From Bacillota bacterium (GTDB lineage Bacteria; Bacillota; Clostridia; Christensenellales; JAEXRW01): a DNA stretch of 64,000 bases. The DNA lies in contig JAEXRW010000040.1 of the NCBI GenBank assembly GCA_023454175.1, positions 46,827 through 110,826 of the forward strand, read 5' to 3'. This document shows positions 57,631 to 64,000 of this stretch, piece after piece (position 1 is the stretch's first letter; the number at the start of each line of letters is the position of its first letter). The notes beneath the pieces are model-generated. The model ran no database searches. It worked only from the letters and a program-made list of their open reading frames with translations, and was not told where the DNA came from. The position numbers and the translations under genes were made by a program.

Positions 57631-58182
57631 ATGACGATAGGGGTATTCATAGCCTTTCTTTTTCTTACCGCGGTCGATGTGCTTATATCCGTCCGGTTCG
57701 TTCGGACAAATAATAAGGCGTATCTGGCCGCCACGGTCTTTGCATGGCTGCCCTTCGCGCTGTACCTGCTCGCAGTTTATCTGTTTGATCTGGCCATTCC
57801 CGATTATGTCCTGTACATCGTGGTTGCGGCGCAGTTCATCCGTACCTTTTTCGGGTACTATTTGGACTGGTATGAAAAAACGGGCTTCTTCGACCGTTCC
57901 ATTCATGCCTATGGATGCTTCGCCTACGCGCTCCTGGTTTTCTGCACCATCCGGAGCGTCCTGGGCGCGGTATTGCCCAAACTCGTTGCTGCTTTTTTCG
58001 TCCTCACCATCGGCATGACGGTGGGTGTGCTCATAGAGATCGTGGAATTTGCCCTGGACTCCCGGAAGAAAAAGATAGGCATCCGCCTCCAGAAAGGCCT
58101 GCGGGATACCGATTTCGACCTGATCTTCGATACGATAGGCTCCTTTGCTGCCGGTGTGTTTGCCTATTTTACACTATTGTAA
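57631..58182 (+). CDS. DUF2238-like membrane protein
   Basis: This 183-residue protein has five predicted membrane helices. The first part has MTIGVFIAFLFLTAVDVLISV and LAATVFAWLPFALYLLAVYL. Near the end the segment IEIVEFALDSRKKKIGIRLQ...LRDTDFDLIFDTIGSFAAG resembles the E...EW and GT-x-D-x-x-x-D-x-x-x-D-x-x-G pattern of DUF2238/YjdF-type proteins. No transport or enzyme function is known. The ATG has no strong ribosome binding site (the upstream AACGGGGTAAC is weak). Monocistronic. Confidence 0.7.
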   Translation: MTIGVFIAFLFLTAVDVLISVRFVRTNNKAYLAATVFAWLPFALYLLAVYLFDLAIPDYVLYIVVAAQFIRTFFGYYLDWYEKTGFFDRSIHAYGCFAYALLVFCTIRSVLGAVLPKLVAAFFVLTIGMTVGVLIEIVEFALDSRKKKIGIRLQKGLRDTDFDLIFDTIGSFAAGVFAYFTLL

Positions 58183-58290
58183 ATTGCCTTTCCATGCTTC
58201 ATTCTGGTATCCGGTCATGCTGCAGGTACTGAGCCATTCTTTTTGAAAAACCACTTTCAGCATAGAACTTCATCGATATGTGCTTCCGCC

Positions 58291-58554
58291 CTATTTTTGC
58301 ACAAAGGGTGCTGCGTTGGGAGCGTAATAACAGCTATTGTGCATGGTTGCAGGTTTTAATTCCCTGTACGGAAACCTGCCCCATATTTTATTAAAAAAGA
58401 ATTCGTCCTTGTCTGTTGCTTTGTCGTAGGCGTCCACGATTCTTTTGGATATGGAAGAAAATACTTTGGAATTATTGTATTTGAAATGAAAGGTCAGGGT
58501 CTCCGTTTGCTCATCATATACGGAGCTTATGATCTGGTGTGCAAATAGTAACAT
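58291..58554 (-). CDS. KTSC-like small protein
   Basis: This is an 87-residue protein. SSVYDEQTETLTFHFKYNNS and KVFSSISKRIVDAYDKATDK followed by DEFFFNKIWGRFPYRELKP resemble the KTSC domain fold: a Tyr-Asp turn, a beta strand, a helix with Ala, then F-x-x-x-I-x-G-x-F/Y. KTSC domains are found alone or fused to nucleic-acid enzymes and phage proteins. GGAGGTCTGAG lies upstream of the ATG. The function is unknown. The match is a resemblance rather than certain. Confidence 0.6.
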   Translation of the reverse strand: MLLFAHQIISSVYDEQTETLTFHFKYNNSKVFSSISKRIVDAYDKATDKDEFFFNKIWGRFPYRELKPATMHNSCYYAPNAAPFVQK

Positions 58555-58736
58555 GGTATACTCAGACCTCCTTATATATCACTACAAATATATAAACATA
58601 GCAGGAGTTGGAAAGCAAAGCACGATTTTAGGGGTTTTTGTCTAGATAAGATGAAAACAGCTTGAGCTGCCGTAAATATGATTCCTGTCAAATAAAATCC
58701 GGATTCATGTGCACACTATCCATGGAGGTGTGGCGT

Positions 58737-59168
58737 ATGGACGGGAATGTTGAATTGCTGAATTATATCCACCAAAATGCTGCAATGGGTGCGGATACGA
58801 TCAGCCATCTGATAGAGATCGCGCAGGATATCGAGTTCAGAAAGGTCCTGGAATCCCAGTATCGCGAATATAAAGAGATACTGTCTGTCTCCAATGACAA
58901 GCTGAGGGCCATCCATCAGGAGCCTAAATCGATCAACACCCTTTCGAAAGCTTCGGCGCATCTTATGATAGATCTCAAAACCTTGAAGGCCAGGGATGCC
59001 TCGCATTTATCCGAGATGCTGATCCAGGGCAGCACCATGGGGATCATCGACATGACGAAAAAGATCCATGCGTATTCGGATGGAGATGAAGATATTCTGA
59101 ACCTTGCCCGGAGGCTTTTATCCTTTGAGGAAAAGAATGTAGAAGCGTGCAAAAAGTTTCTGAACTGA
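58737..59168 (+). CDS. Four-helix, ferritin-like small protein
   Basis: This protein of about 143 residues is entirely helical: ELLNYIHQNAAMGADTISHL, DIEFRKVLESQYREYKEILS, and DLKTLKARDASHLSEMLIQG. Its length and composition resemble ferritin-like, DUF-type proteins that act as spore or stress proteins, but no metal-binding His or Glu cluster is clear. I chose ATG 58737, with GGAGGTG ten bases upstream; the frame reaches back to 58662 without one. The function is unknown. Confidence 0.72.
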   Translation: MDGNVELLNYIHQNAAMGADTISHLIEIAQDIEFRKVLESQYREYKEILSVSNDKLRAIHQEPKSINTLSKASAHLMIDLKTLKARDASHLSEMLIQGSTMGIIDMTKKIHAYSDGDEDILNLARRLLSFEEKNVEACKKFLN

Positions 59169-59191
59169 AATAGGGTGATGGCTTTGACTTC

Positions 59192-60045
59192 TCATCTGTT
59201 CAGGCATTCCTCCACCGATGCCTTCGCCGCATTGTCAATGTGGATACCTTCCTCCCACCAAATGTTTTTGATCACGGTGGGCTTCCCCTTTTCCTGTTTC
59301 TCCGGTTCCAGCCGGCCAGCCAGCCTGTCCCCGTACAGGATGGGCAGCACGTAATACCCGTATCTACGCTGCGGCACGGGGATGTATACCTCCCACTTGT
59401 AGTCGAAATCAAATATAGCCTTCACCAGTTTCCGGTCCCACAGCATGTTGTCCAGCGGCGCCAGGATCCGCACAGTGGGTGCCGCTGGTTGGCCATGGAT
59501 AATGTCTTCCAGCATGGGCAGGTATTCCGCAGCCATATAAAAGCCATCCTTGATGCCATCGACCGCAACGGGGATTCCAGCGCCGCCTTGGCCAGCCGTT
59601 GCGGCCCGTAATGCCATTCCACCCTTTCCTCCATGGCAAAGTCCGAGGAGCATGCGCATTCGTGCCCTTCCAGATACCGGGTGATGGTTTGTACAGCATC
59701 GGAATGTTTATCAATCCAAGGCAGGTACCTGTCCCGGAAGCGGGAGAAATACGGCCAGTCCTCCGTCATGCAGATAGACATGTTCTTGTCCCACTGGTCA
59801 TATAGCTGCCTGTCTGTATAGAGCAGTTCCGTCAGCATCCCCGGCGTGAACCCTGAAACGCGTGCACGCAGTATCAGTTCCTGGTTGTGGCCGATCACGT
59901 TCAGCGGGTCAAACTGCACGCACCTTACCCGGGCGAAGTACGCCATCACGCCTTCCTTCCCCGAAAGCCCGCTTGCATCGTCCAGGCAGTGGTATCGCAC
60001 CAGGAACCTTCGCGCCTGCTCCTTTGTGATCTTTATTTCCGCCAA
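59192..60045 (-). pseudogene. Frameshifted YcaQ/AlkZ-like DNA glycosylase (HTH_42)
   Basis: Two overlapping frames form one gene. The 5' frame (from 60045) reads EIKITKEQARRFLVRYHCLD and contains RCVQFDPLNVIGHNQELI. This matches the catalytic Q-x-D motif and the following basic region of YcaQ/AlkZ glycosylases, which unhook DNA crosslinks. The 3' frame (to 59192) continues with YYVLPILYGDRLAGRLEPE, the family's C-terminal pattern. The shift lies at a C run near 59575 (gene strand ...GAATCCCCGTTG). One extra C would restore the frame. A sequencing error or a genuine inactivating deletion both fit. About 284 residues would result, shorter than E. coli YcaQ. Confidence 0.85.
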
Positions 60046-60106
60046 GTGTCTGTCTCCTGATTCTTAGAATACAATTGACTGAAACCCTTAGTAGGGCCCC
60101 ATAATC

Positions 60107-60241
60107 ATACCCGAAGGGTATTCCATCGTTGTATATTGTAAATTGTGCATTGTACATTGGATGCCCCCGCGGGGTTTGAAATCCATGCCCGAAGGGCATT
60201 CCAAAATTCTTAATTCTTAACTCTTAATTCTTAATTATTTA
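60107..60241 (-). repeat. Two HH elements at the SGNH hydrolase 3' end
   Basis: ATACCC-GAA-GGGTAT (60107-60121) is a paired A-T replacement of the usual hairpin and is followed by GTATATT, GTAAATT, GTGCATT, GTACATT units. ATGCCC-GAA-GGGCAT (60185-60199) follows, then CTTAATT/CTTAACT units (60206-60241), which hold the hydrolase stop codon at 60231-60233. Confidence 0.85.
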
Positions 60242-60935
60242 AAAGTGTCGGTTTGATGTATTTCGTCCACACTTCATACCCCTTGCCGTTGAAGTGGATC
60301 TTGTCCGAACGGAACAGTTCCTTTCTCGGCTGCCCATACTCATCCAATATCCCCTTTTCGCAGTCGATGAAATGTAATGCCTTTCCGGCGTTCTCCTCGA
60401 TATATTCCCGTATCAGCCGGTTGGCCGTATCCACCTCGCCCCGTGCCTTCGTTTTCCCCGGTGCAGGCGTGATGGCGATATAGTAGATGGGCGTCCCCGG
60501 TAGTTCCCTTGCCGCCTTCTCAAAGAACGTTACGGTGTCCCTGTAGACTTCCTCCCCCGTCCGCGTAGCCCCTTTCACCCCGCTCAGGTCGTTCGTCCCC
60601 GCGAAAAGCACGATGCGCTTTGGGTGGAAGGGCGTCACGAGCCGGTCGAAAAAGTGCGTAGCATCGCCGATCTTGATCCCCGCGATACCGTGCCGCAGCA
60701 CCGGCAGTGGCGCCATGTCGGCTTCGAGTGTCTTCCAAAATTGGATGGACGAGCTCCCGTAAAAGACGATCTTCCCCTGCGGGAGGTTTCCCTTGTACCG
60801 CCGTTCGATCGCCTTCACGGCGAAATTCCAGAATTCGGCCCTGGTATTGCGCACTACCTTCCGCATCCCCAGCCAATACCCCAGCACCAGGATCAACAAA
60901 ACCCCCAGAATTACTCCGCCGACGATATACCACAT
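60231..60935 (-). CDS. SGNH/GDSL-family hydrolase, membrane-anchored
   Basis: This 234-residue protein has one N-terminal membrane helix (WYIVGGVILGVLLILVLGYWL). The SGNH domain has the nucleophile Ser in IVFYGSSSIQFW, the Asn/Gly block I-x-IGDATHFFDR, NDLSGVKG (block III), and the catalytic Asp-x-x-His in SDKIHFNGKGY. It is probably an esterase or acetylhydrolase acting at the membrane. GGGGGGATAT precedes the ATG. Its last residues (LLNN) and stop codon lie in heptamer units. Confidence 0.9.
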   Translation of the reverse strand: MWYIVGGVILGVLLILVLGYWLGMRKVVRNTRAEFWNFAVKAIERRYKGNLPQGKIVFYGSSSIQFWKTLEADMAPLPVLRHGIAGIKIGDATHFFDRLVTPFHPKRIVLFAGTNDLSGVKGATRTGEEVYRDTVTFFEKAARELPGTPIYYIAITPAPGKTKARGEVDTANRLIREYIEENAGKALHFIDCEKGILDEYGQPRKELFRSDKIHFNGKGYEVWTKYIKPTLLNN

Positions 60936-61046
60936 GGCATATCCCCCCTTTATAATATCAAATAATAAGCGGCATCTCTTTTTCTGCGCATAAGCGATAA
61001 CACTTCAGGTTTAATAACCTGGTTCTTTCCCCCGCAGGTATATCTT

Positions 61047-61094
61047 AGCTCCCTCAGACGAGGGAGCTGTCGCCGTAGGCGACTGAAGGAGGGA
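61047..61094 (+). repeat. Double-hairpin AGCTGTCG repeat
   Basis: GCTCCCT-CAGACG-AGGGAGC is followed by GTCGCC-GTA-GGCGAC and TGAAGGAGGGA. This is the best-preserved copy of the family also seen at 33097 and 43800. Confidence 0.7.
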
Positions 61095-61117
61095 CCCTTA
61101 CAGGGCAAATAGAATAA

Positions 61118-61222
61118 TGCCAGCAGGCATTCCATAATTCTCAATTCTCAATTTTCAATTATTGAATTACCCCCGCAGGGCTTACCTTAATTTTTAATTA
61201 TTCATTATTAATTATTAATTGT
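61118..61222 (-). repeat. Two HH elements at the GNAT 3' end
   Basis: ATGCC-AGCA-GGCAT (61118-61131) and TCAATTC/TCAATTT units (61135-61168) are followed by CCCCCGCAGGGC and TTAATTA-type units (61187-61222). The GNAT stop codon (61215-61217) and its last codons lie in the second array. Confidence 0.8.
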
Positions 61223-62102
61223 TTAAGTGTAAGTTATAGCATATCATGCATTCCGTTACCGTGAATCCTTCGTCCAGGTATAGCGCCACCGCCTTCTCGT
61301 TTTCCCCGTTCACAGACAGGCGGATGTTTTCAAAGCCCACTTCCCGCGCCTTTTGCATGCCTGCGCGCAGCAGCTGCCGCCCCAGTCCCTGCCGCTGGTA
61401 CTCCGGCAGCACCGCCACCTGCTCGACAAATGCAGTTTCCCCGTCCTCCTGTACAGTGTGTACGGCGCCCACGGCTTCGCCGTTCTTCCATAGTAGCTTC
61501 AGTCCGCCCGGCAGGTGCTTTTCGCTTGTGAAGTAGCTCCGCACGATCTCGGTCGTCGTGCCCGTATGCCCGGCCAGGTGTGCAAAGCACGTGTTCATGA
61601 TATGGCGCCACGTCTCTTCGTCCCTGCCCTGTATGAATTCTTCCAGATGAAATCCTTCGGGGAAAACGGCACCTGCGCTTCCCTCCGCCTCCCGGTCCAG
61701 GATGTAGCACCGCCGCCACTCGGCAAATCCCAGTCCCGCCAGTATTTCCGCCTCGGCCTTCCGTTTGTCGGGCAGGAAGAGGTAGACGTCGCCGATCCCC
61801 TCTGTATGCTGCAGGATGGCGTCCAGCAGCAGCTTGTAATGCCCGGGTACGGGTTCCAGGCAGTGGTATATGCGCATCCGCCCCTTGCCTGTTTCACGGA
61901 ATCCTCCCAGCATCAGGGATGCCGCGCCTATGATCTCCCCGTCTTCCCCATAGAGTAGATAGGAAGGGTTGCCCGCGCTTGCCAGCGTCCCCGCGTTCAG
62001 GTCGTCCGGCCCCGTGTAGGAGTCGTCGTGCTCCGGCCCGTATTTCCTGCAATATGCGATGAATGCCTCGGCATCCTGTATCTCCACTTGATTGGCTTGC
62101 AT
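61215..62102 (-). CDS. GNAT acetyltransferase with N-terminal GNAT-like domain
   Basis: This is a 295-residue protein. The first half (residues of about 1-135) is a degenerate GNAT-like domain (LLYGEDGEIIGAASLMLGGF). The second half is a complete one, with VAVLPEYQRQGLGRQLLRAG as the acetyl-CoA motif and LSVNGENEKAVALYLDEGF. Tandem-GNAT proteins of this type include MshD-like and aminoglycoside or ribosomal acetyltransferases. I chose ATG 62102 since GGGGGGAAG lies four bases upstream; the frame extends to 62123. The stop codon is in a heptamer array. The substrate is unknown. Confidence 0.87.
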   Translation of the reverse strand: MQANQVEIQDAEAFIAYCRKYGPEHDDSYTGPDDLNAGTLASAGNPSYLLYGEDGEIIGAASLMLGGFRETGKGRMRIYHCLEPVPGHYKLLLDAILQHTEGIGDVYLFLPDKRKAEAEILAGLGFAEWRRCYILDREAEGSAGAVFPEGFHLEEFIQGRDEETWRHIMNTCFAHLAGHTGTTTEIVRSYFTSEKHLPGGLKLLWKNGEAVGAVHTVQEDGETAFVEQVAVLPEYQRQGLGRQLLRAGMQKAREVGFENIRLSVNGENEKAVALYLDEGFTVTECMICYNLHLNN

Positions 62103-62251
62103 TTTCTTCCCCCCTGTGCGCAATAGGCTCTGCCTTGCTGGCCTCTACTCCCTATGTATGTCTGTATTAGCCGTTCAAAGGTTCAGCAAAATAGCCCCCC
62201 CGCAGGGCATACCATGGCATAATTATTACAAATTCACTCACAACGCATCCC

Positions 62252-62287
62252 GCAATTGTCAATTCTCAATTTTCAATTGTCAATTGG
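62252..62287 (-). repeat. HH heptamers at the decarboxylase 3' end
   Basis: Units GCAATTG, TCAATTC, TCAATTT, TCAATTG, TCAATTG run over the TGA stop codon at 62280-62282 and supply it. CCCCGCAGGGCAT lies upstream at about 62200. Confidence 0.8.
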
Positions 62288-63668
62288 TTTTGACCACTCT
62301 CATCATCCCGTTATTCAATCCGAAAGCCCCCGCCCCCGCTTCCATCTCTTCAATGAGTCGGGCCAGGTTTGGCTGGTCCATGGTTTCTCCTGGTATGAAG
62401 CCGGGTGTCCCCGGCGGGTATGTCCCCACCGTCCCCGCTGCGGTGCGTCCGGCGCATTCTTTTAGCTGCAGCCACTCGGTGTCCGAATAATAGGCCTCCC
62501 GCGGGTCCATGGCCTTTACAGGCAGTGTGGGCGGCGCGTTAACGGTTTTACTTTTTGCGCTGTTCAGTGGCAGCCTTGCCAGCACCCTGCATAATCGGTC
62601 ATAGTCCGCCTTCCTGTCCCATGGCGTGCAGATCAGCACCAGCCGCCGCCTGTCCGCCATCTCGGCCTCCACGCCCGCTGCGCTCAGTATCCCTGCCGCG
62701 GTGTAACCGCTCAATCCTCGCCCCGATACGTCGATCACCAGCCGCAGGGGGTCTTTCCCGCCCGCATGCGGGATCTCGTCCGGGTTGAATATCGCGAGTC
62801 CGTCTATCTTCGCGATGCGCTCCTCCGCCTCCTGCACCATCATTAGCGCGTCCTGCAGCAGCGCCCGCCCGTTGGATGCCATCCCGTCCCGCGCCCTGTC
62901 CAGCGAGGCCATGATGGGGTAACTCGGGCTGCTCGTCTGCACGAGAGCCAATGCAGCCAATACCTCTTTTGCATCCTCTGCCTTGGCGCAGTGCAGGTAT
63001 CCCCCCTGTCCCAGCGCGTCCAGTGTCTTGTGCGCGCTCTGCACCCACAGGTCCGCACCCATTTTCCCCGCGTTCTCCGGGAAAGCGGGGTGGAACGGGA
63101 AATGCGCCCCGTGCGCCTCGTCTATCAATACCTTCAGTCCCGCCTTGTGCGCCGCGTCCGTGATTTTACGTAATTTCATGCACAGCCCGTAGTAGTTCGG
63201 CCGTGTCAGGAAGATTGCTTTGGCGTCCGGGTTTTGTTCAATGGCCTTGATGACATCTTCCTCTGCGATGCACCCGGTCAGTTCCCTTTCCAGTTGGTAA
63301 CGTGGCGCCACGAATACCGGTTCCAGCCCGCACAGGATCAGCGCCGATACTGCGCTTTTATGGCAGTCCCGCCCTATAATGATTTTTTCGCCCGGCCTGC
63401 ATGTGGAGAGGATCATCGCCAGCACCCCCGCGGTGGAGCCTCCCGTCAGCAGGAGGCTCGCGCCCGCGCCGAAAGCCTCCGCACACAAATCTTGTGCCTC
63501 CGCGATGGCGCCTGCGGGTTCATACAGGTTGTCCGTCCCCGTTACCTCGGTGATATCCCATGCGCTGTTGAATTCCCCTGCCCGCCCCTTGTGCCCCGGC
63601 ATATGGAACCGCGCGCGTTTCCCCTCCGCGTATTTTCGGATTATGTCCTCCAGTGGCCGTTTACCCAT
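62280..63668 (-). CDS. Orn/Lys/Arg decarboxylase-family PLP enzyme
   Basis: This is an enzyme of about 462 residues. ARFHMPGHKGR opens it, followed by TEVTGTDNLYEPAGAI, LLTGGSTAGVLAMILS, LIDEAHGAHFPFHP and the PLP-binding lysine in SAHKTLDALGQGGYLH. The C-terminal domain contains DPREAYYSDTEWLQL and TYPPGTPGFIPGE. The family decarboxylates basic amino acids to polyamines. The close Bacillus homologue yaaO lies upstream of tmk, as here. I chose ATG 63668, with AAGGGG upstream; the frame reaches to 63707. Confidence 0.94.
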   Translation of the reverse strand: MGKRPLEDIIRKYAEGKRARFHMPGHKGRAGEFNSAWDITEVTGTDNLYEPAGAIAEAQDLCAEAFGAGASLLLTGGSTAGVLAMILSTCRPGEKIIIGRDCHKSAVSALILCGLEPVFVAPRYQLERELTGCIAEEDVIKAIEQNPDAKAIFLTRPNYYGLCMKLRKITDAAHKAGLKVLIDEAHGAHFPFHPAFPENAGKMGADLWVQSAHKTLDALGQGGYLHCAKAEDAKEVLAALALVQTSSPSYPIMASLDRARDGMASNGRALLQDALMMVQEAEERIAKIDGLAIFNPDEIPHAGGKDPLRLVIDVSGRGLSGYTAAGILSAAGVEAEMADRRRLVLICTPWDRKADYDRLCRVLARLPLNSAKSKTVNAPPTLPVKAMDPREAYYSDTEWLQLKECAGRTAAGTVGTYPPGTPGFIPGETMDQPNLARLIEEMEAGAGAFGLNNGMMRVVKTN

Positions 63669-63822
63669 GTCCTTGCCCCTTCCCTGTTTGGCATCATTAT
63701 ACAGCATCGTGCACTGTCAGGGTATCTTTCAGTATACGGCTTTAACAGTTAAACAAAAAAGCCCTGCTGATAGAAAACGGTCGTTCTACCAGCCGGACTT
63801 TTTACTAGCGTTGGGCGTTCCC

Positions 63823-63850
63823 TAATTCTCAATTCTCAATTATTAATTAC
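63823..63850 (-). repeat. HH heptamers before the insertion element
   Basis: Units AATTCTC, AATTCTC, AATTATT and AATTACC are followed by CCCCGCTGGGC. Another TTAATC run lies directly before the putative insertion element. Confidence 0.65.
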
Positions 63851-63880
63851 CCCGCTGGGCTTACCGCAATTCTTAATCAT

Positions 63881-64000
63881 GAGTTTACAAAATAAGTGCA
63901 ACACTTGAGGAAATGAATGACCCAGCAAGCCAAAACCTTGTAAAATGGGAGTTGCGAGACAACCATAACAAGGAGGAAAGGCAAGATGGGTCACTACAGG
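63881..64000 (+). mobile_element. Left end of a probable IS30-family insertion sequence
   Basis: From about 63888 the sequence changes style. TTTACAAAATAAGTGCAACA resembles the left inverted repeat of IS30-type elements (GTTGCACTT-ending). A perfect AAGGAGGAAAGG site is followed by ATG at 63986, encoding MGHYR, like the MxHYxHLT start of IS30 transposases. The transposase itself lies beyond the window, so this is a provisional call. Confidence 0.55.
63986..64000 (+). CDS. Transposase start (partial, IS30-like)
   Basis: Only five codons (MGHYR) are inside the window, with AAGGAGG nine bases upstream. The identification rests on the N-terminus and the preceding terminal sequence. Confidence 0.5.

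Overview
The window looks like chromosomal DNA of a moderately GC-rich member of the Clostridia. The evidence is the split Bacillus/Clostridium-type order decarboxylase - tmk - holB - ricT(yaaT) - trmN6(yabB) - rsmI - abrB - metG - tatD, the sporulation-linked spmA/spmB and SpoIID-type genes, lipoproteins with a Gram-positive lipobox and Ser/Pro/Thr linker, strong AGGAGG ribosome binding sites and a T-box upstream of metG. A family such as Christensenellales would fit, but that is inference. No tRNA, rRNA or CRISPR array was seen.

Layout. 0-8 kb: a large orphan protein, an RsfA/Myb-like regulator, asnS and an orphan protein. 8-18 kb: an envelope block with lipoproteins, a B12-binding radical SAM protein, a YugP-type Zn peptidase, a HAD phosphatase, a C1A peptidase lipoprotein, a methyltransferase and a TVP38/VTT membrane protein. 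18.4-20.8 kb: an autoregulated-looking XRE - small membrane protein - ABC ATPase - permease operon. 21-23 kb: an AraC regulator divergent from a GH5 glycosidase. 23.6-27 kb: a 1158-residue fusion of ferredoxin, GltD-like flavoprotein and [FeFe]-hydrogenase. 28-34 kb: a DUF4436-like membrane protein, two tandem propeller lipoproteins (paralogous to one at 10.7 kb), an acyl-ACP thioesterase and a GNAT. 34-37.7 kb: TatD-linked radical SAM, tatD, metG and its T-box. 38.1-41.8 kb: a probable redox operon made of a TetR regulator with three palindromes, an EFR1 flavodoxin/ferredoxin protein, a phytoene-desaturase-like FAD enzyme, and two paralogous single-helix membrane peptides of 42 and 46 residues. 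41.9-47 kb: comB, two small ORFs, spmB, spmA, abrB, rsmI, trmN6. 47-52 kb: two TlpA lipoproteins, a SpoIID/SH3 protein, a 56-residue ferredoxin and a small membrane protein. 52.3-56 kb: ricT, holB, tmk and a phosphatase. 56-64 kb: an NlpC/P60 protein, small proteins, a frameshifted ycaQ-like gene, an SGNH hydrolase, a GNAT, the decarboxylase, and the left end of a probable IS30-family element running off the window.

The intergenic DNA is unusually full of repeats. The most striking is a composite element called HH (hairpin-heptamer) here: a short hairpin such as ATGCCC-GAA-GGGCAT followed by tandem 7-bp units (TTAATTA, TCAATTG, TCAACTG, TACATTR, GTTCATY). It sits at the 3' end of many minus-strand genes, and the heptamers themselves often supply the stop codon. 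Several other hairpin families share the spacers. At the holB/ricT junction an 86-87 bp segment carrying the ricT ribosome binding site and start codon is present four times in tandem.

The strongest candidates for something undescribed are the TetR/EFR1/FAD-oxidase operon with twin membrane peptides, the HH elements that provide stop codons, and the quadruplicated ricT start region.
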